This document shows positions 48,073-57,207 of a stretch of 64,000 nucleotides of DNA, one piece after another. This DNA comes from a candidate division FCPU426 bacterium (GTDB taxonomy: Bacteria > Oederibacteriota > Muellerivitia > Muellerivitales > Muellerivitaceae). The notes beneath the pieces were generated by a model. That model did no database searches. It was not told the origin of the DNA and saw nothing but the letters and a program-made list of their open reading frames with translations. The position numbers and the translations under genes are program-made. Every line of letters begins with the position of its first letter. Within the stretch, counting starts at the first letter, position 1. The stretch is from NCBI GenBank assembly GCA_027452205.1, contig DAIDGV010000012.1, positions 62,001-126,000 on the forward strand, given 5' to 3'.

Positions 48073-49119
48073 TCAGGGCGTCAGGCTGTAGATCGCGTTA
48101 TTGTCATAATCCGCCACGTAAAGGAGAGAACCCAGCCAGGCCACGCCATCGGGGCCGAAGTAAGTCCCGCCCGCTCCGTTCCACTGGGCGGTCAGGATAC
48201 CTGAGGAGTTGTATTCCTCCACCAAGGGATTTTCCGTGTTGTAATCCGCGGCAAAGATATTACCGCTCCCATCCAGGGCGATGCCAAAAACATCCGATCC
48301 TTCCGCCGTGGCGAATTGACTTTGCCACACGCCCGAAAAGTTGAATATCTGGATCAATTGATTGCTCGCGTCGGCCACATAGACCATCGTCGCCGGGGCG
48401 CTGGTAATGGTCACCGCGACCGCCGAGGGATTGTCGAATTGGCCGTTGCCCTGACCTAAGGTTCCCCATTGCTTGACCGAACTAACCCCGCCGGAGGAGA
48501 AAACGTCGATCTGATCGTTCCCCGTGTCCGCCACATAAACATAGCCATTGGCGTCCACCGCGATGCCTCCAGGCTGATTGAAGGCGTGTCCGCCGGACCA
48601 ATTGTTCCAGCTGTTGATCGGGGCATTGGTCGCGCGGTTGAACTCAAAGACAGCGCCGTTGCCCGAGTCTAGGACGTAATAAACATTGTTCACCGTATCG
48701 ACGGCCACTCCGGAAAGACTTCCAAAGACCGTCGAGTTGTATTGGTTGAACGAAGTGACAAGACCGCCACCGCTGTAAATGGAAAGCGTACCGTCCCCTC
48801 CCGCCACATAGACCGTGACCGGTGATCCGACCACCGCGATACCGCTCGGAACATTTGGGCTGTAGAGCGCCAGTGGGCTTTGCATGGTCGCGGCGGGCGT
48901 GGGAGTGTTTGTCGTGGTCAAGGTCGGCTGCAGGGTATAAGTAGGTGTAGAAGTGAACCCGAATTGATTCGTGGGCGTGGCCGAGGCCACCACCGGGGTG
49001 CTGGGGCTGGTGGGCAAAAAGTTATTGCCCGTGTTGCCGCAGGCCATCGGTATCCAAACACCGACACCTAGGGACAGGCACCAAAAAAGGGTTAAGAGGA
49101 AAGACCTGGAAAGTTTCAC
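48073..49119 (-). CDS. NHL-repeat beta-propeller protein, probably exported
   Basis: Repeats such as FNQPGGIAVDANGYVYVADTGNDQIDVFSSGG and QFDNPSAVAV...VYVADASNQLIQIF; Thr/Pro linker after signal peptide. Confidence 0.87.
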   Translation of the reverse strand: MKLSRSFLLTLFWCLSLGVGVWIPMACGNTGNNFLPTSPSTPVVASATPTNQFGFTSTPTYTLQPTLTTTNTPTPAATMQSPLALYSPNVPSGIAVVGSPVTVYVAGGDGTLSIYSGGGLVTSFNQYNSTVFGSLSGVAVDTVNNVYYVLDSGNGAVFEFNRATNAPINSWNNWSGGHAFNQPGGIAVDANGYVYVADTGNDQIDVFSSGGVSSVKQWGTLGQGNGQFDNPSAVAVTITSAPATMVYVADASNQLIQIFNFSGVWQSQFATAEGSDVFGIALDGSGNIFAADYNTENPLVEEYNSSGILTAQWNGAGGTYFGPDGVAWLGSLLYVADYDNNAIYSLTP

Positions 49120-49157
49120 GATGCTTAGTTTACCACCTCAAAAGTCGCTAACGGCCC

Positions 49158-50264
49158 TCAGCGCGGTTTTTGGATGATCCCGCCGCCCACCACGCCGTCA
49201 TCTTCATAAAAGACGGCGGATTGGCCCGGTGTGACCGCCCGAGCCGGGTCCTTCAGGACCACCCGGACCCGCTTGGGACCGTCCGGATAAAGAATAGCGG
49301 GCTGTTCGGTGGAACGGTAGCGCACTTTGGCCAGAACTTCCCGGGGCGCCGTAATCGGCTCCCAAGCCACCCAATTCATCTCCCCAACGGCGAACTCTTT
49401 GACGAAGGTTTCTTCGTCCCGGCCCACAATGACCGTGGCGGTATCGGGCTGTAATTCGACCACAAAGAAAGGCCCACCGGACAAGCCCAAACCCTTGCGC
49501 TGGCCGATGGTATAACCCGCGATCCCCTCATGGCGGCCCAGGACATTGCCTTGGGTATCCACGATATTGCCGGGCACAAAGGCCCGGGGCCGGTGGATCT
49601 TCACGAAATCGCGATAGCTGTTTTGGGTAACGAAACAGATATCCATGCTCTCGGGTTTTTCGGAAACATCCAGCCCGAAACGGCGCGCGTCCTGGCGGAC
49701 CTGTTCTTTTTTGTGCTCGCCCAAGGGAAAGAGCAAATGGGACAACAACTTTTGACTGAGCTTATAGAGGACATAGCTTTGGTCCTTATCGTCATCCAAA
49801 GCCTTGCGCAGCCGCCAGCGCCCCGTCTCCGGGTGTTGGTCCAAACGGGCATAGTGGCCCGTCGCCAATTTTTCGCAGCCTAAGGTCAAAGCTTGTTGAA
49901 GAAGAAGTGGAAGTTTGGCGAAGCGGTTGCACTCGATACAGGGATTGGGCGTCAGACCCTGTTCATATTCATCCAGGAAACGGTCCACCACATTGGCACG
50001 AAAAACATCCAGGCCTTCGTTCACATAATGGGCAGCACCCAGCTTGAGGGCCACTTGCTTGGCGTCTTGGATATCCTCGACCGAACAGCACTTTTGCCCC
50101 TTGGGCTCCACGGTCTTCACCTTGACCGCGCCGTTCTCTTCCGGGGTAATTTCGCAGGGTAATATTTTGAGGGTGAGTCCCAGCACTTCGTGACCCTGTT
50201 CTTTTAACAGGCCCAACACCGCCGAAGAATCCACACCGCCGCTCATCGCCACACCGATCTTCAT
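49158..50264 (-). CDS. mnmA: tRNA-specific 2-thiouridylase
   Basis: KIGVAMSGGVDSSAVLGLLKEQGHEVLGLTLK; NPCIECNRFAKL; PESMDICFV; YTIGQRKGLGLSGGPFFV. Confidence 0.97.
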   Translation of the reverse strand: MKIGVAMSGGVDSSAVLGLLKEQGHEVLGLTLKILPCEITPEENGAVKVKTVEPKGQKCCSVEDIQDAKQVALKLGAAHYVNEGLDVFRANVVDRFLDEYEQGLTPNPCIECNRFAKLPLLLQQALTLGCEKLATGHYARLDQHPETGRWRLRKALDDDKDQSYVLYKLSQKLLSHLLFPLGEHKKEQVRQDARRFGLDVSEKPESMDICFVTQNSYRDFVKIHRPRAFVPGNIVDTQGNVLGRHEGIAGYTIGQRKGLGLSGGPFFVVELQPDTATVIVGRDEETFVKEFAVGEMNWVAWEPITAPREVLAKVRYRSTEQPAILYPDGPKRVRVVLKDPARAVTPGQSAVFYEDDGVVGGGIIQKPR

Positions 50265-50279
50265 CTCTACCAGCTTTCC

Positions 50280-51512
50280 TTAAACTTTTTGGGAGATCTC
50301 ACGAAGGGCCTTCAGGGCCTTTTCGACTTCCACGTCCGTGTTATAGGGTCCAAAACTGAACCGGACCGTTCCGATAGGATAGGTCCCGATGGCCTTGTGG
50401 GCCAGGGGCGCGCAATGAAGTCCCGAGCGCACCATGATGCCGTATTTTTCATCCAACTCATAAGCCAGCTCCGAAGGATCCATTCCTTCCACATTAAGGG
50501 AGACCACTCCTACCCGCCCCCCAGTCACCCCCGAGAGCAAACCATAGGTCTTGACCCCTTTGATCTTCTCCGCTTGGCTGAGGAACCGCTGGGTCAGGGC
50601 TTCTTCTTTACGGAAGACCGATTGCACACCGTTCTTAAGAAGATATTCCACCCCGGCCCGCAAGGCGGCTAAGCCCCAGTAATTTTGGGTGCCGCTTTCG
50701 AACTTGTCCGGCCACTGGGTCGGTTGTTCTTCCTTGTCGCTGTTGGAGCCCGTGCCGCCTTCGATGAGCGAGTCCAGGTCCCGCTTGGCGGAAACCGCCA
50801 AACCCCCGGTACCCGGCGCGCCCAAAAGGCTCTTGTGGCCCGTGAAAGCCAAAAAGTCGATATTCATTGCCTGCATGTCGATGGGCACCACGCCCGCGGT
50901 CTGGGCCGTATCCACCAGAAAGGCGATGTTCTTTTTCGCACAAAGGGCACCTACTTCCGCCACCGGGGTCAGGGTACCGATCACGTTCGAGGCATGGGTC
51001 AGGCAGACCAGCTTGGTGTTGGGTTTAAAGGCTTCCTCGAAATCATAGGGGTTCAACCGGCCCGTGGCGTTGGCGGGCACGATGGTGTATTCAATGCCCC
51101 GTTCGGCCTTGAGCTTGTTCAAGGGGCGGATGACCGCGTTATGTTCGAGGCCCGACAGCACCACATGATCGCCCGGTTTGAGATAACCCTTCAGGGCGAT
51201 GTTGATGGCTTCAGTGATGTTCTTGGTGAAGAGGATCCGGTCCATGCGTTGGATATGGAAAAGTTTGGCCAGCGCCGAACGGGTGCCGAAGACCAGCTCA
51301 TTGGACTCGATGGCGGCGCGATAAGCGCCACGGCCATGGGAAACCCCGACATTCTGGGCGAAATCGACCAAAGCTTTCAGGACCTGGGGCGGCTTTTGGC
51401 GGCTGGTGGCGGCGCAATCCAGGTAGATGGGCTTGGGTCTTTTAGGAGCGGTTTTCTTTTTTTTCTTGGGGGTCATGGGGGTCATCATAGGGCAGGGCAC
51501 CAAAGGAATCAA
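50280..51512 (-). CDS. Cysteine desulfurase family protein
   Basis: IYLDCAATSRQKPPQVLKAL; LSGLEHNAVIRPL; LAFTGHKSLLGAPGTGGLAV; RSGLHCAPLAH. Confidence 0.93.
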   Translation of the reverse strand: MIPLVPCPMMTPMTPKKKKKTAPKRPKPIYLDCAATSRQKPPQVLKALVDFAQNVGVSHGRGAYRAAIESNELVFGTRSALAKLFHIQRMDRILFTKNITEAINIALKGYLKPGDHVVLSGLEHNAVIRPLNKLKAERGIEYTIVPANATGRLNPYDFEEAFKPNTKLVCLTHASNVIGTLTPVAEVGALCAKKNIAFLVDTAQTAGVVPIDMQAMNIDFLAFTGHKSLLGAPGTGGLAVSAKRDLDSLIEGGTGSNSDKEEQPTQWPDKFESGTQNYWGLAALRAGVEYLLKNGVQSVFRKEEALTQRFLSQAEKIKGVKTYGLLSGVTGGRVGVVSLNVEGMDPSELAYELDEKYGIMVRSGLHCAPLAHKAIGTYPIGTVRFSFGPYNTDVEVEKALKALREISQKV

Positions 51513-51524
51513 ACCAGGAGGGAT

Positions 51525-52220
51525 TTACTCATATTTCAACCGGTAACCCACACCCGGCTCAGTTAAAAAATAGTGGGGACGATTGGGATTTGGTTCCAAC
51601 TTTTGGCGCAACTGATGGATGTATAACCTTAAATATTGCGTTTGATCGTCCGCTCCCGGCCCCCATATTTCTTTCAATATCTGTTTTTGGGTGACCACCT
51701 TCCCGGCGTGACGGACAAGTAGGACCAATAGGTCGTACTCATGGGGCGTTAAGTGGACCTCATTGCCTCGGGCCTTGACCGTTCGGGATGCCAGGTTCAC
51801 CTCGAAATCTTTGGTCTCAAAGAGAGGATCTTTGTCCCCCTGCTTCACCCTTTGAAGATGTCGCAAGGCCACCCGGATACGGGCCAATAGTTCGCCGATG
51901 TCGAAAGGCTTTGTTAAATAATCGTCCGCTCCGGCGTCCAATCCCTCGATCTTGTCCTTTTCTTTTTCCCGGGCGGTCAGCACGATGATGGGAATCGTTG
52001 TCCATTCGCGCAGACGGCGAAGGACCTCTAAGCCGTCCATATCAGGCAAACCCAGGTCCAGGAGGATGATGGCAGGCTGATGGGACGCCGCCAAGGATAG
52101 GCCTTCCTCAGCGGTCACCGCTTCGACCACCTTGAAACCATGGCTTTCCAAGGCCGGTTTTAGGAACCGCCGAATGGGCGTTTCATCCTCAATGATCAAA
52201 ATGATCTGTCCTTCGGCCAC
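51525..52220 (-). CDS. kdpE: KdpE-type response regulator (OmpR family)
   Basis: Receiver plus winged helix; LRLYIHQLRQKLEPNPNRPHYFLTEPGVGYRLKYE; follows kdpD. Confidence 0.94.
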   Translation of the reverse strand: MAEGQIILIIEDETPIRRFLKPALESHGFKVVEAVTAEEGLSLAASHQPAIILLDLGLPDMDGLEVLRRLREWTTIPIIVLTAREKEKDKIEGLDAGADDYLTKPFDIGELLARIRVALRHLQRVKQGDKDPLFETKDFEVNLASRTVKARGNEVHLTPHEYDLLVLLVRHAGKVVTQKQILKEIWGPGADDQTQYLRLYIHQLRQKLEPNPNRPHYFLTEPGVGYRLKYE

Positions 52221-52221
52221 G

Positions 52222-54906
52222 CTATCCTCTTTTCACGACCGACAAGGGCATGGTGAACTTGAAGGCCGCCCCGCCGCCCGGTCGGTTCTCCGCCCAAATG
52301 GTCCCGCCATGGATCTCGACGAAACCCTTGCAGATCGAAAGGCCCAATCCCGCGCCGCTTCGGACCTCTTTTTGGGGGCCACGGTAGAATTTGTCGAATA
52401 ACTTCGGTATATCGGCCTCGGGAATACCCGGACCCCGGTCTTCCACCGATAGGCAAAGTTCGCCGCCTTCTATCCGGCCGATGATCTCCAAGGGGCTTTT
52501 TTCAGGGGTGTATTTCAAGGCATTGTCCAACAAGTTCACCAACACTTGTTCGATCAAAAGCCCGTCCATGGGTACCATCGGCAGGTCCGCCGGCACATCA
52601 ATGGTCAGCGGCCTTCCTTCCAGTTTGTCCTCGATACGGGCCACCGCGGATCCCACCACATCGGCCGGATATTGAGGCTCCCTTTGGGGATGGACCCCGC
52701 CGGATTCGATCTTGGTCATTTCTAACAGGTTATGGACCAGCCGCTCCAACCTTTCGCTTTCGTCCCGGATATTCTCCAAAAGATCCTTTTGAGTGCTCGG
52801 CGCCAGCTTTTGCCCGCTTTCCAACAAACTGCTGATAGAGCCCGTAATGGCGGCCAAGGGGGTTCGAAGGTCGTGCGAGACCGAGCTTAACAGCGAACTG
52901 CGGAGTTTCTCCTCCTCCATCTGCATCTGGGTCTCTTTTTGTTTTTCTTCCAATTGGTCTCCCGAGACCGCCAAGGCGGTTTGATGGGCGAACGCTTCCA
53001 AAAGATGCATTTGTTCGGGGATCCAAAGTTTTTCCGGCGAGTAGGGTTTTACCCCCAAAGCCCCTACGGGAACACCCGAGGCCAAAAGCGGCGCGTAAAG
53101 CGCGTCGGTGCCCGGCAGGGTATCCGTTCCTTTCCCGACCATTTGGCCCAGGTCATAGGCCCAATGGGCGACCCCCATTTCCTTGGGACCCAGATGGAAA
53201 TCCGCCACGTTCCCGCACCGGACTTGAAGCCGACCATTGTCATCCGGAAGGAAGGCGATGACCGCGCTGTCGAAAACCTCCGAGATATGTTTCACGGCGA
53301 TCTCTAATAATTCCTGGGTGCCGCGGGTCGAGGCCAATTCCCGGCTCAGGGCGTAAAGGGCCGCCGTGCGTCTTTCCCGCAAGCGGGAGATCTGGGCTTG
53401 CTGGCGGATGCGCACCGTGGAATTACTGATGGCCAGACCTACCAGGAACATGACCAGGAACACGAAAAGATATTGAGTGTCCGATACCGCGAAAGAGAAC
53501 CGGGGCGGCACGAAGAAAAAATCCAGGGCCACCACACTTAACAGCGAGGCCATGCTGGAAGGGCCCAAGCCCTGCCGGGACGAGATGACCAGGATGCCGA
53601 AGAGGTACAGCATGATCAAATTGGACAGGTCCACATAAGGAAATAGGACCCAGGCCGCCGCCGTGCTGATAGCCACCGTCAGGACCGCGTAACCATAACC
53701 CAGCCAATTGACCTCTGTTTTGATCGCGCTGTTTTTCCGTTTTTCGACCGGGGCCGGTTGAGCCTCGCCCTTGGTCGCGTAAACGTCGATCTCACCGCTT
53801 TGCCGCAAAAGATGGTCCACGGGGGAAAGAAAGAATAGCCGGTGGAAAAGCCCGCCTTGGGGCTTCCCCACGAAGATCTTCGTGACGTTCCGGTCCCGGG
53901 CGTAACTCAAGACCTCTTCAGTGAAATTGTCCCCGCTCAAGGTGGCGGTCTCCGCGCCCAATTGCTCCGCCAACCGCAAATGACGGATGACCCTTAAACG
54001 CGCCGCTTCGGACAATCCCGCGGCCTTTCGGGTCTCCACATAAACAGCGATCCAATCCGCCCGGAGGCTTTTGGCCATGCGGTGGGCGGAACGGATCAGG
54101 TTGGCCGAAGAGGGGCTGGGCCCCACGCAGACCAGGATACGGTCCGAGGTGGGCCAGGTTTCCTGGATGGATTTATCTTTTCGGTAATCCTGCACCTGCT
54201 GGCCGACCCGGTCCGCGGTCACCCGCAAGGCGATCTCGCGCAGGGCGATCAAATTGCCTTTGCGGAAGAAATTCTCGATGGCCCGCTGCGCCGCTTCAGG
54301 CACATAGACCTTCCCTTCGGAAAGCCGTTTGAGCAGGTCGTCCGGTGGTAAGTCCACCAATTCCACGTCATCAGCTTCTTCCACCACTTTGTCCGGCAAG
54401 GTTTCCCGCACTACCACCCGGGTGATCTGGGCCACGATATCGTTGACGCTCTCCAAATGCTGGACGTTCAGGGTGGTGTAAACATCGATACCGTTGTCGA
54501 GCAGTTCCTGGACGTCCTGCCAGCGTTTCAAATGCCGGGAACCCTCCGCGTTGGTATGGGCCAGTTCATCGACGAGCAGGAGGTCCGGATGGGCTTGAAT
54601 GGCGGCGTCCAGGTCGAATTCTTTGAGCCGGGTGCCGTGATAGACCAACTCCCGGGGGGACAAGATCTCCATCCCATCGACCAAAGCGGCGGTCTCTTTC
54701 CGTCCGTGGGTCTCGACGATCCCGATCAACACCCTGGCACCCTCGGCTTTTCGGGTCCGGGCCGCTTCCAACATGGCATAGGTCTTCCCCACGCCCGGAG
54801 AGAACCCGAAGAAGATCTTCAGTTTCCCCCGTTCGGCTTTGCGCTCTTGGGCTTGGACCCGGCTCAACAGCTCGTCGGGATTGGGTCGTTTATCGTTCAT
54901 GGTCAA
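52222..54906 (-). CDS. kdpD: Sensor histidine kinase KdpD
   Basis: GKLKIFFGFSPGVGKTYAMLEAARTRKAEGARVLIGIVETHGR; Usp domain; four TM segments; SSVSHDLRTPLAAITGSISSLL; GAGLGLSICKGFVEIHGG. Confidence 0.98.
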   Translation of the reverse strand: MTMNDKRPNPDELLSRVQAQERKAERGKLKIFFGFSPGVGKTYAMLEAARTRKAEGARVLIGIVETHGRKETAALVDGMEILSPRELVYHGTRLKEFDLDAAIQAHPDLLLVDELAHTNAEGSRHLKRWQDVQELLDNGIDVYTTLNVQHLESVNDIVAQITRVVVRETLPDKVVEEADDVELVDLPPDDLLKRLSEGKVYVPEAAQRAIENFFRKGNLIALREIALRVTADRVGQQVQDYRKDKSIQETWPTSDRILVCVGPSPSSANLIRSAHRMAKSLRADWIAVYVETRKAAGLSEAARLRVIRHLRLAEQLGAETATLSGDNFTEEVLSYARDRNVTKIFVGKPQGGLFHRLFFLSPVDHLLRQSGEIDVYATKGEAQPAPVEKRKNSAIKTEVNWLGYGYAVLTVAISTAAAWVLFPYVDLSNLIMLYLFGILVISSRQGLGPSSMASLLSVVALDFFFVPPRFSFAVSDTQYLFVFLVMFLVGLAISNSTVRIRQQAQISRLRERRTAALYALSRELASTRGTQELLEIAVKHISEVFDSAVIAFLPDDNGRLQVRCGNVADFHLGPKEMGVAHWAYDLGQMVGKGTDTLPGTDALYAPLLASGVPVGALGVKPYSPEKLWIPEQMHLLEAFAHQTALAVSGDQLEEKQKETQMQMEEEKLRSSLLSSVSHDLRTPLAAITGSISSLLESGQKLAPSTQKDLLENIRDESERLERLVHNLLEMTKIESGGVHPQREPQYPADVVGSAVARIEDKLEGRPLTIDVPADLPMVPMDGLLIEQVLVNLLDNALKYTPEKSPLEIIGRIEGGELCLSVEDRGPGIPEADIPKLFDKFYRGPQKEVRSGAGLGLSICKGFVEIHGGTIWAENRPGGGAAFKFTMPLSVVKRG

Positions 54907-55003
54907 AGGTCATTATAAGTTGGGCCGGCGAAGGCGCTTATGATATCGGCGCTTTCGAATGCGGTTTCATTAGTATTTTGTTAGGAAAAGCCCAAAACAA
55001 AAA

Positions 55004-55049
55004 GCGGAAGGCCGCTGATCTTCCCTGAAAGATCGGCGAGCGCTTCCGC
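55004..55049 (-). terminator. Long hairpin with T-rich tail between the porin gene and kdpD
   Basis: gcggaag(55004)/cttccgc(55049) with further pairing inside; minus strand continues TTTTTGTTTTGGG. Confidence 0.72.
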
Positions 55050-55076
55050 CCCAAATGGATAGGGTTCTCCCTGATT

Positions 55077-56579
55077 CTATATCTCCAACTCGCAGGCCAG
55101 ATTGATCCGGTCTTCCGAGGTCACGAAATTCGGGACAAAACTGGTCCCCGCGTTGTTCACCCCATTGGATGAAGTGATGCCACCCGGTCCATTGAAATAA
55201 GGCACCGAAGAACCCCGGTGATTGAACTCGATCTGGTACATCAAATATTGGCTCGGCATGATGCTCCAAGTGATGGTCCAATCCCAACCTTGGAAAGGAT
55301 CGCCCGGGTTCTCGGTGAAATAATTGCTGCTGTAATTGGCCGCGTTATAGCCGCCGGTCTGGCCGTTCGGCAGGTCCGGCAAAAGCACCAGGTACCGGCC
55401 CGTGTTGGTCATCCAGCCGCCACCCAAAGTGATGGCCTGGTGGTCATTGTCGTACCAGAAGCGGTTGTAGATCATCCCGCCAAAGAAGTTTTCTTGGTTC
55501 GGGGTGATATGGGTGATCGGGTTCCCGTTGGTATCGACCATTCCGAGGGACGAAGGAACATCACCCCACATCTGGCCGTAATCCACCGTAAGGGAAAAAG
55601 CCACCTTGTCGATGGGCGCCTTCGGATTGTCGATATATTTGACCAAGAGGCTGTTATCGCTGTGCATCCGATAAAGGTTCGGCGCTCCCAGGTTATCACT
55701 TCCATAGTAAGCGTTGAACACCGTGGAAATGTCACCCGTCGGCGCCCACTTGATCTGATAACCCAAACCCGGTTGCTGGTTGAACTCGCCATAGGACTGC
55801 CAACCGTTGATCAGCCAGGGTTCGATCTTCAGGTTCCTTTCCGGAAACCATTGGACACGCATCCCATTGAAGAACCAGGGGGTATTGGAAGAGACATAGG
55901 AAGGCTGGTAGGTCCAGTTCTCCGGGCTGTAATAGCTGAAGAGTCCTACATAGGACATGAAGATACCCGCTTCTACGTTCAAGCCGTAGTTCACGTCGAA
56001 ATGGTAACCACCCCAAGCCTCGGCCAAATAACGGTAAGCGCTGGCCAGGTCCGTCGTTCCTACCGCCGGACTGGCATCGTTCCGTACCGTTTGGGTCGCG
56101 TCCGTGCCGAATTGGGTCAGGATTCGTCCGATTACGTTGTCCACGTGCAGGTCGCCGCCCACACCGATATCCTGGACCTCGAACTCATTGACCAAGCTGC
56201 CTTCGGTGGTACCCACGAGGACATGGTCCACTGGATGGGCAAAGTCGTAGATGTAATGAATATCCATGGTGATCTCGGGGGTGAAATAAGGATTATCCAA
56301 AGGATTGTCCTTTACCCGGCCGTTCCCGTTCATCCAAGTGAAGTCCGCGAAAGTGAAAGGCACCTCCGGCGTCGCCGCCACGGTCTGGGTTGTGGGCGCC
56401 TGCTCTGAAGCCACAAGCTGAGGAGCATGAGTTGGTTGTACCAATGGTCTATTGACAGAACCATTGGCAGCGCTTTCAGGTTTTGGTGCGCTTTGATCCG
56501 CCCAAACGCTCATCGGCGCGCAAAGCAGACCGAGAAGGATCCCCTTCCACATTATTTTTTTCCAAGAGAACTGATCCAT
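55077..56579 (-). CDS. Outer-membrane beta-barrel porin (BBP2-like) within the kdp locus
   Basis: Signal peptide; FNVNYGLN-type strands; EAGIFMSYVGLFSYYSPENWTYQPSYVSSNTPWFFNGMRVQWFPERNLKIEPWLINGWQSYGEFNQQPGLGYQIKWAPT. Confidence 0.8.
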   Translation of the reverse strand: MDQFSWKKIMWKGILLGLLCAPMSVWADQSAPKPESAANGSVNRPLVQPTHAPQLVASEQAPTTQTVAATPEVPFTFADFTWMNGNGRVKDNPLDNPYFTPEITMDIHYIYDFAHPVDHVLVGTTEGSLVNEFEVQDIGVGGDLHVDNVIGRILTQFGTDATQTVRNDASPAVGTTDLASAYRYLAEAWGGYHFDVNYGLNVEAGIFMSYVGLFSYYSPENWTYQPSYVSSNTPWFFNGMRVQWFPERNLKIEPWLINGWQSYGEFNQQPGLGYQIKWAPTGDISTVFNAYYGSDNLGAPNLYRMHSDNSLLVKYIDNPKAPIDKVAFSLTVDYGQMWGDVPSSLGMVDTNGNPITHITPNQENFFGGMIYNRFWYDNDHQAITLGGGWMTNTGRYLVLLPDLPNGQTGGYNAANYSSNYFTENPGDPFQGWDWTITWSIMPSQYLMYQIEFNHRGSSVPYFNGPGGITSSNGVNNAGTSFVPNFVTSEDRINLACELEI

Positions 56580-56609
56580 GACTTTTTCCTTTCCGGTATA
56601 CCGGTATAA

Positions 56610-57197
56610 TTAACGCGTTGAATCCAAGGCCAGATTGAGCTCCACCACATTCACGGCGGGATCGCCTAAGAAACCCCACCAACCTGTTTTTTCCGTGTAC
56701 TTCTCGATCAAAGCCTCCACCGCTTTGAGTTCCATCTTCCGCGCCCGGGAAACCCGGCCCGCTTGATACTGGGCCGCCGCAAGGCTGATATGCGGGTCCA
56801 AACCGCTGCCCGAAGCCGTGACCAGGTCCATCGGAATCAGTGCGTTATTTTCCGGGTCAACCTTCCGTAAGGCCTCCACCCGGCCTTTGACCGTATTGAT
56901 GAAATCCGGATTGGTTGGGCCTGAATTGGACCCCCCGGAATTGGCGGCGTTGTAGGCATAAGGTGTGGTCGCCGAAGGCCGGCTCCAGAAATACTTCGCG
57001 TCAGTGAAAGGTTGACCGATCAGTACGGACCCCACCTTCTTGCCGTTCAATTCGATGAAACTTCCTGAGGCTTGTTTGGGGAATAAAACCTGCCCCAAAA
57101 AGGTCATCACACCCGGATAGATCAACCCCACCAGCACCGTGAAGATCACCACGAACAAAAATGACGATCGCGTTTGCGTCCAGATCTCTTTCAACAT
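56610..57197 (-). CDS. kdpC: K+-transporting ATPase subunit C
   Basis: GSVLIGQPFTDAKYFWSRPSATTPYAYNAANSGGSNSGPTNP; DLVTASGSGLDPHISLAAAQYQAGRVSRAR. Confidence 0.97.
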   Translation of the reverse strand: MLKEIWTQTRSSFLFVVIFTVLVGLIYPGVMTFLGQVLFPKQASGSFIELNGKKVGSVLIGQPFTDAKYFWSRPSATTPYAYNAANSGGSNSGPTNPDFINTVKGRVEALRKVDPENNALIPMDLVTASGSGLDPHISLAAAQYQAGRVSRARKMELKAVEALIEKYTEKTGWWGFLGDPAVNVVELNLALDSTR

Positions 57198-57207
57198 GGC
57201 TCTCTCC

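Noticed and set aside
50685-51566. 293-aa plus-strand ORF
   Set aside because: Antisense to the cysteine desulfurase gene; no family motifs.
55218-56408. 396-aa plus-strand ORF
   Set aside because: Fully antisense to the kdp-linked porin, which has a signal peptide and barrel pattern; composition typical of a GC-driven shadow ORF.
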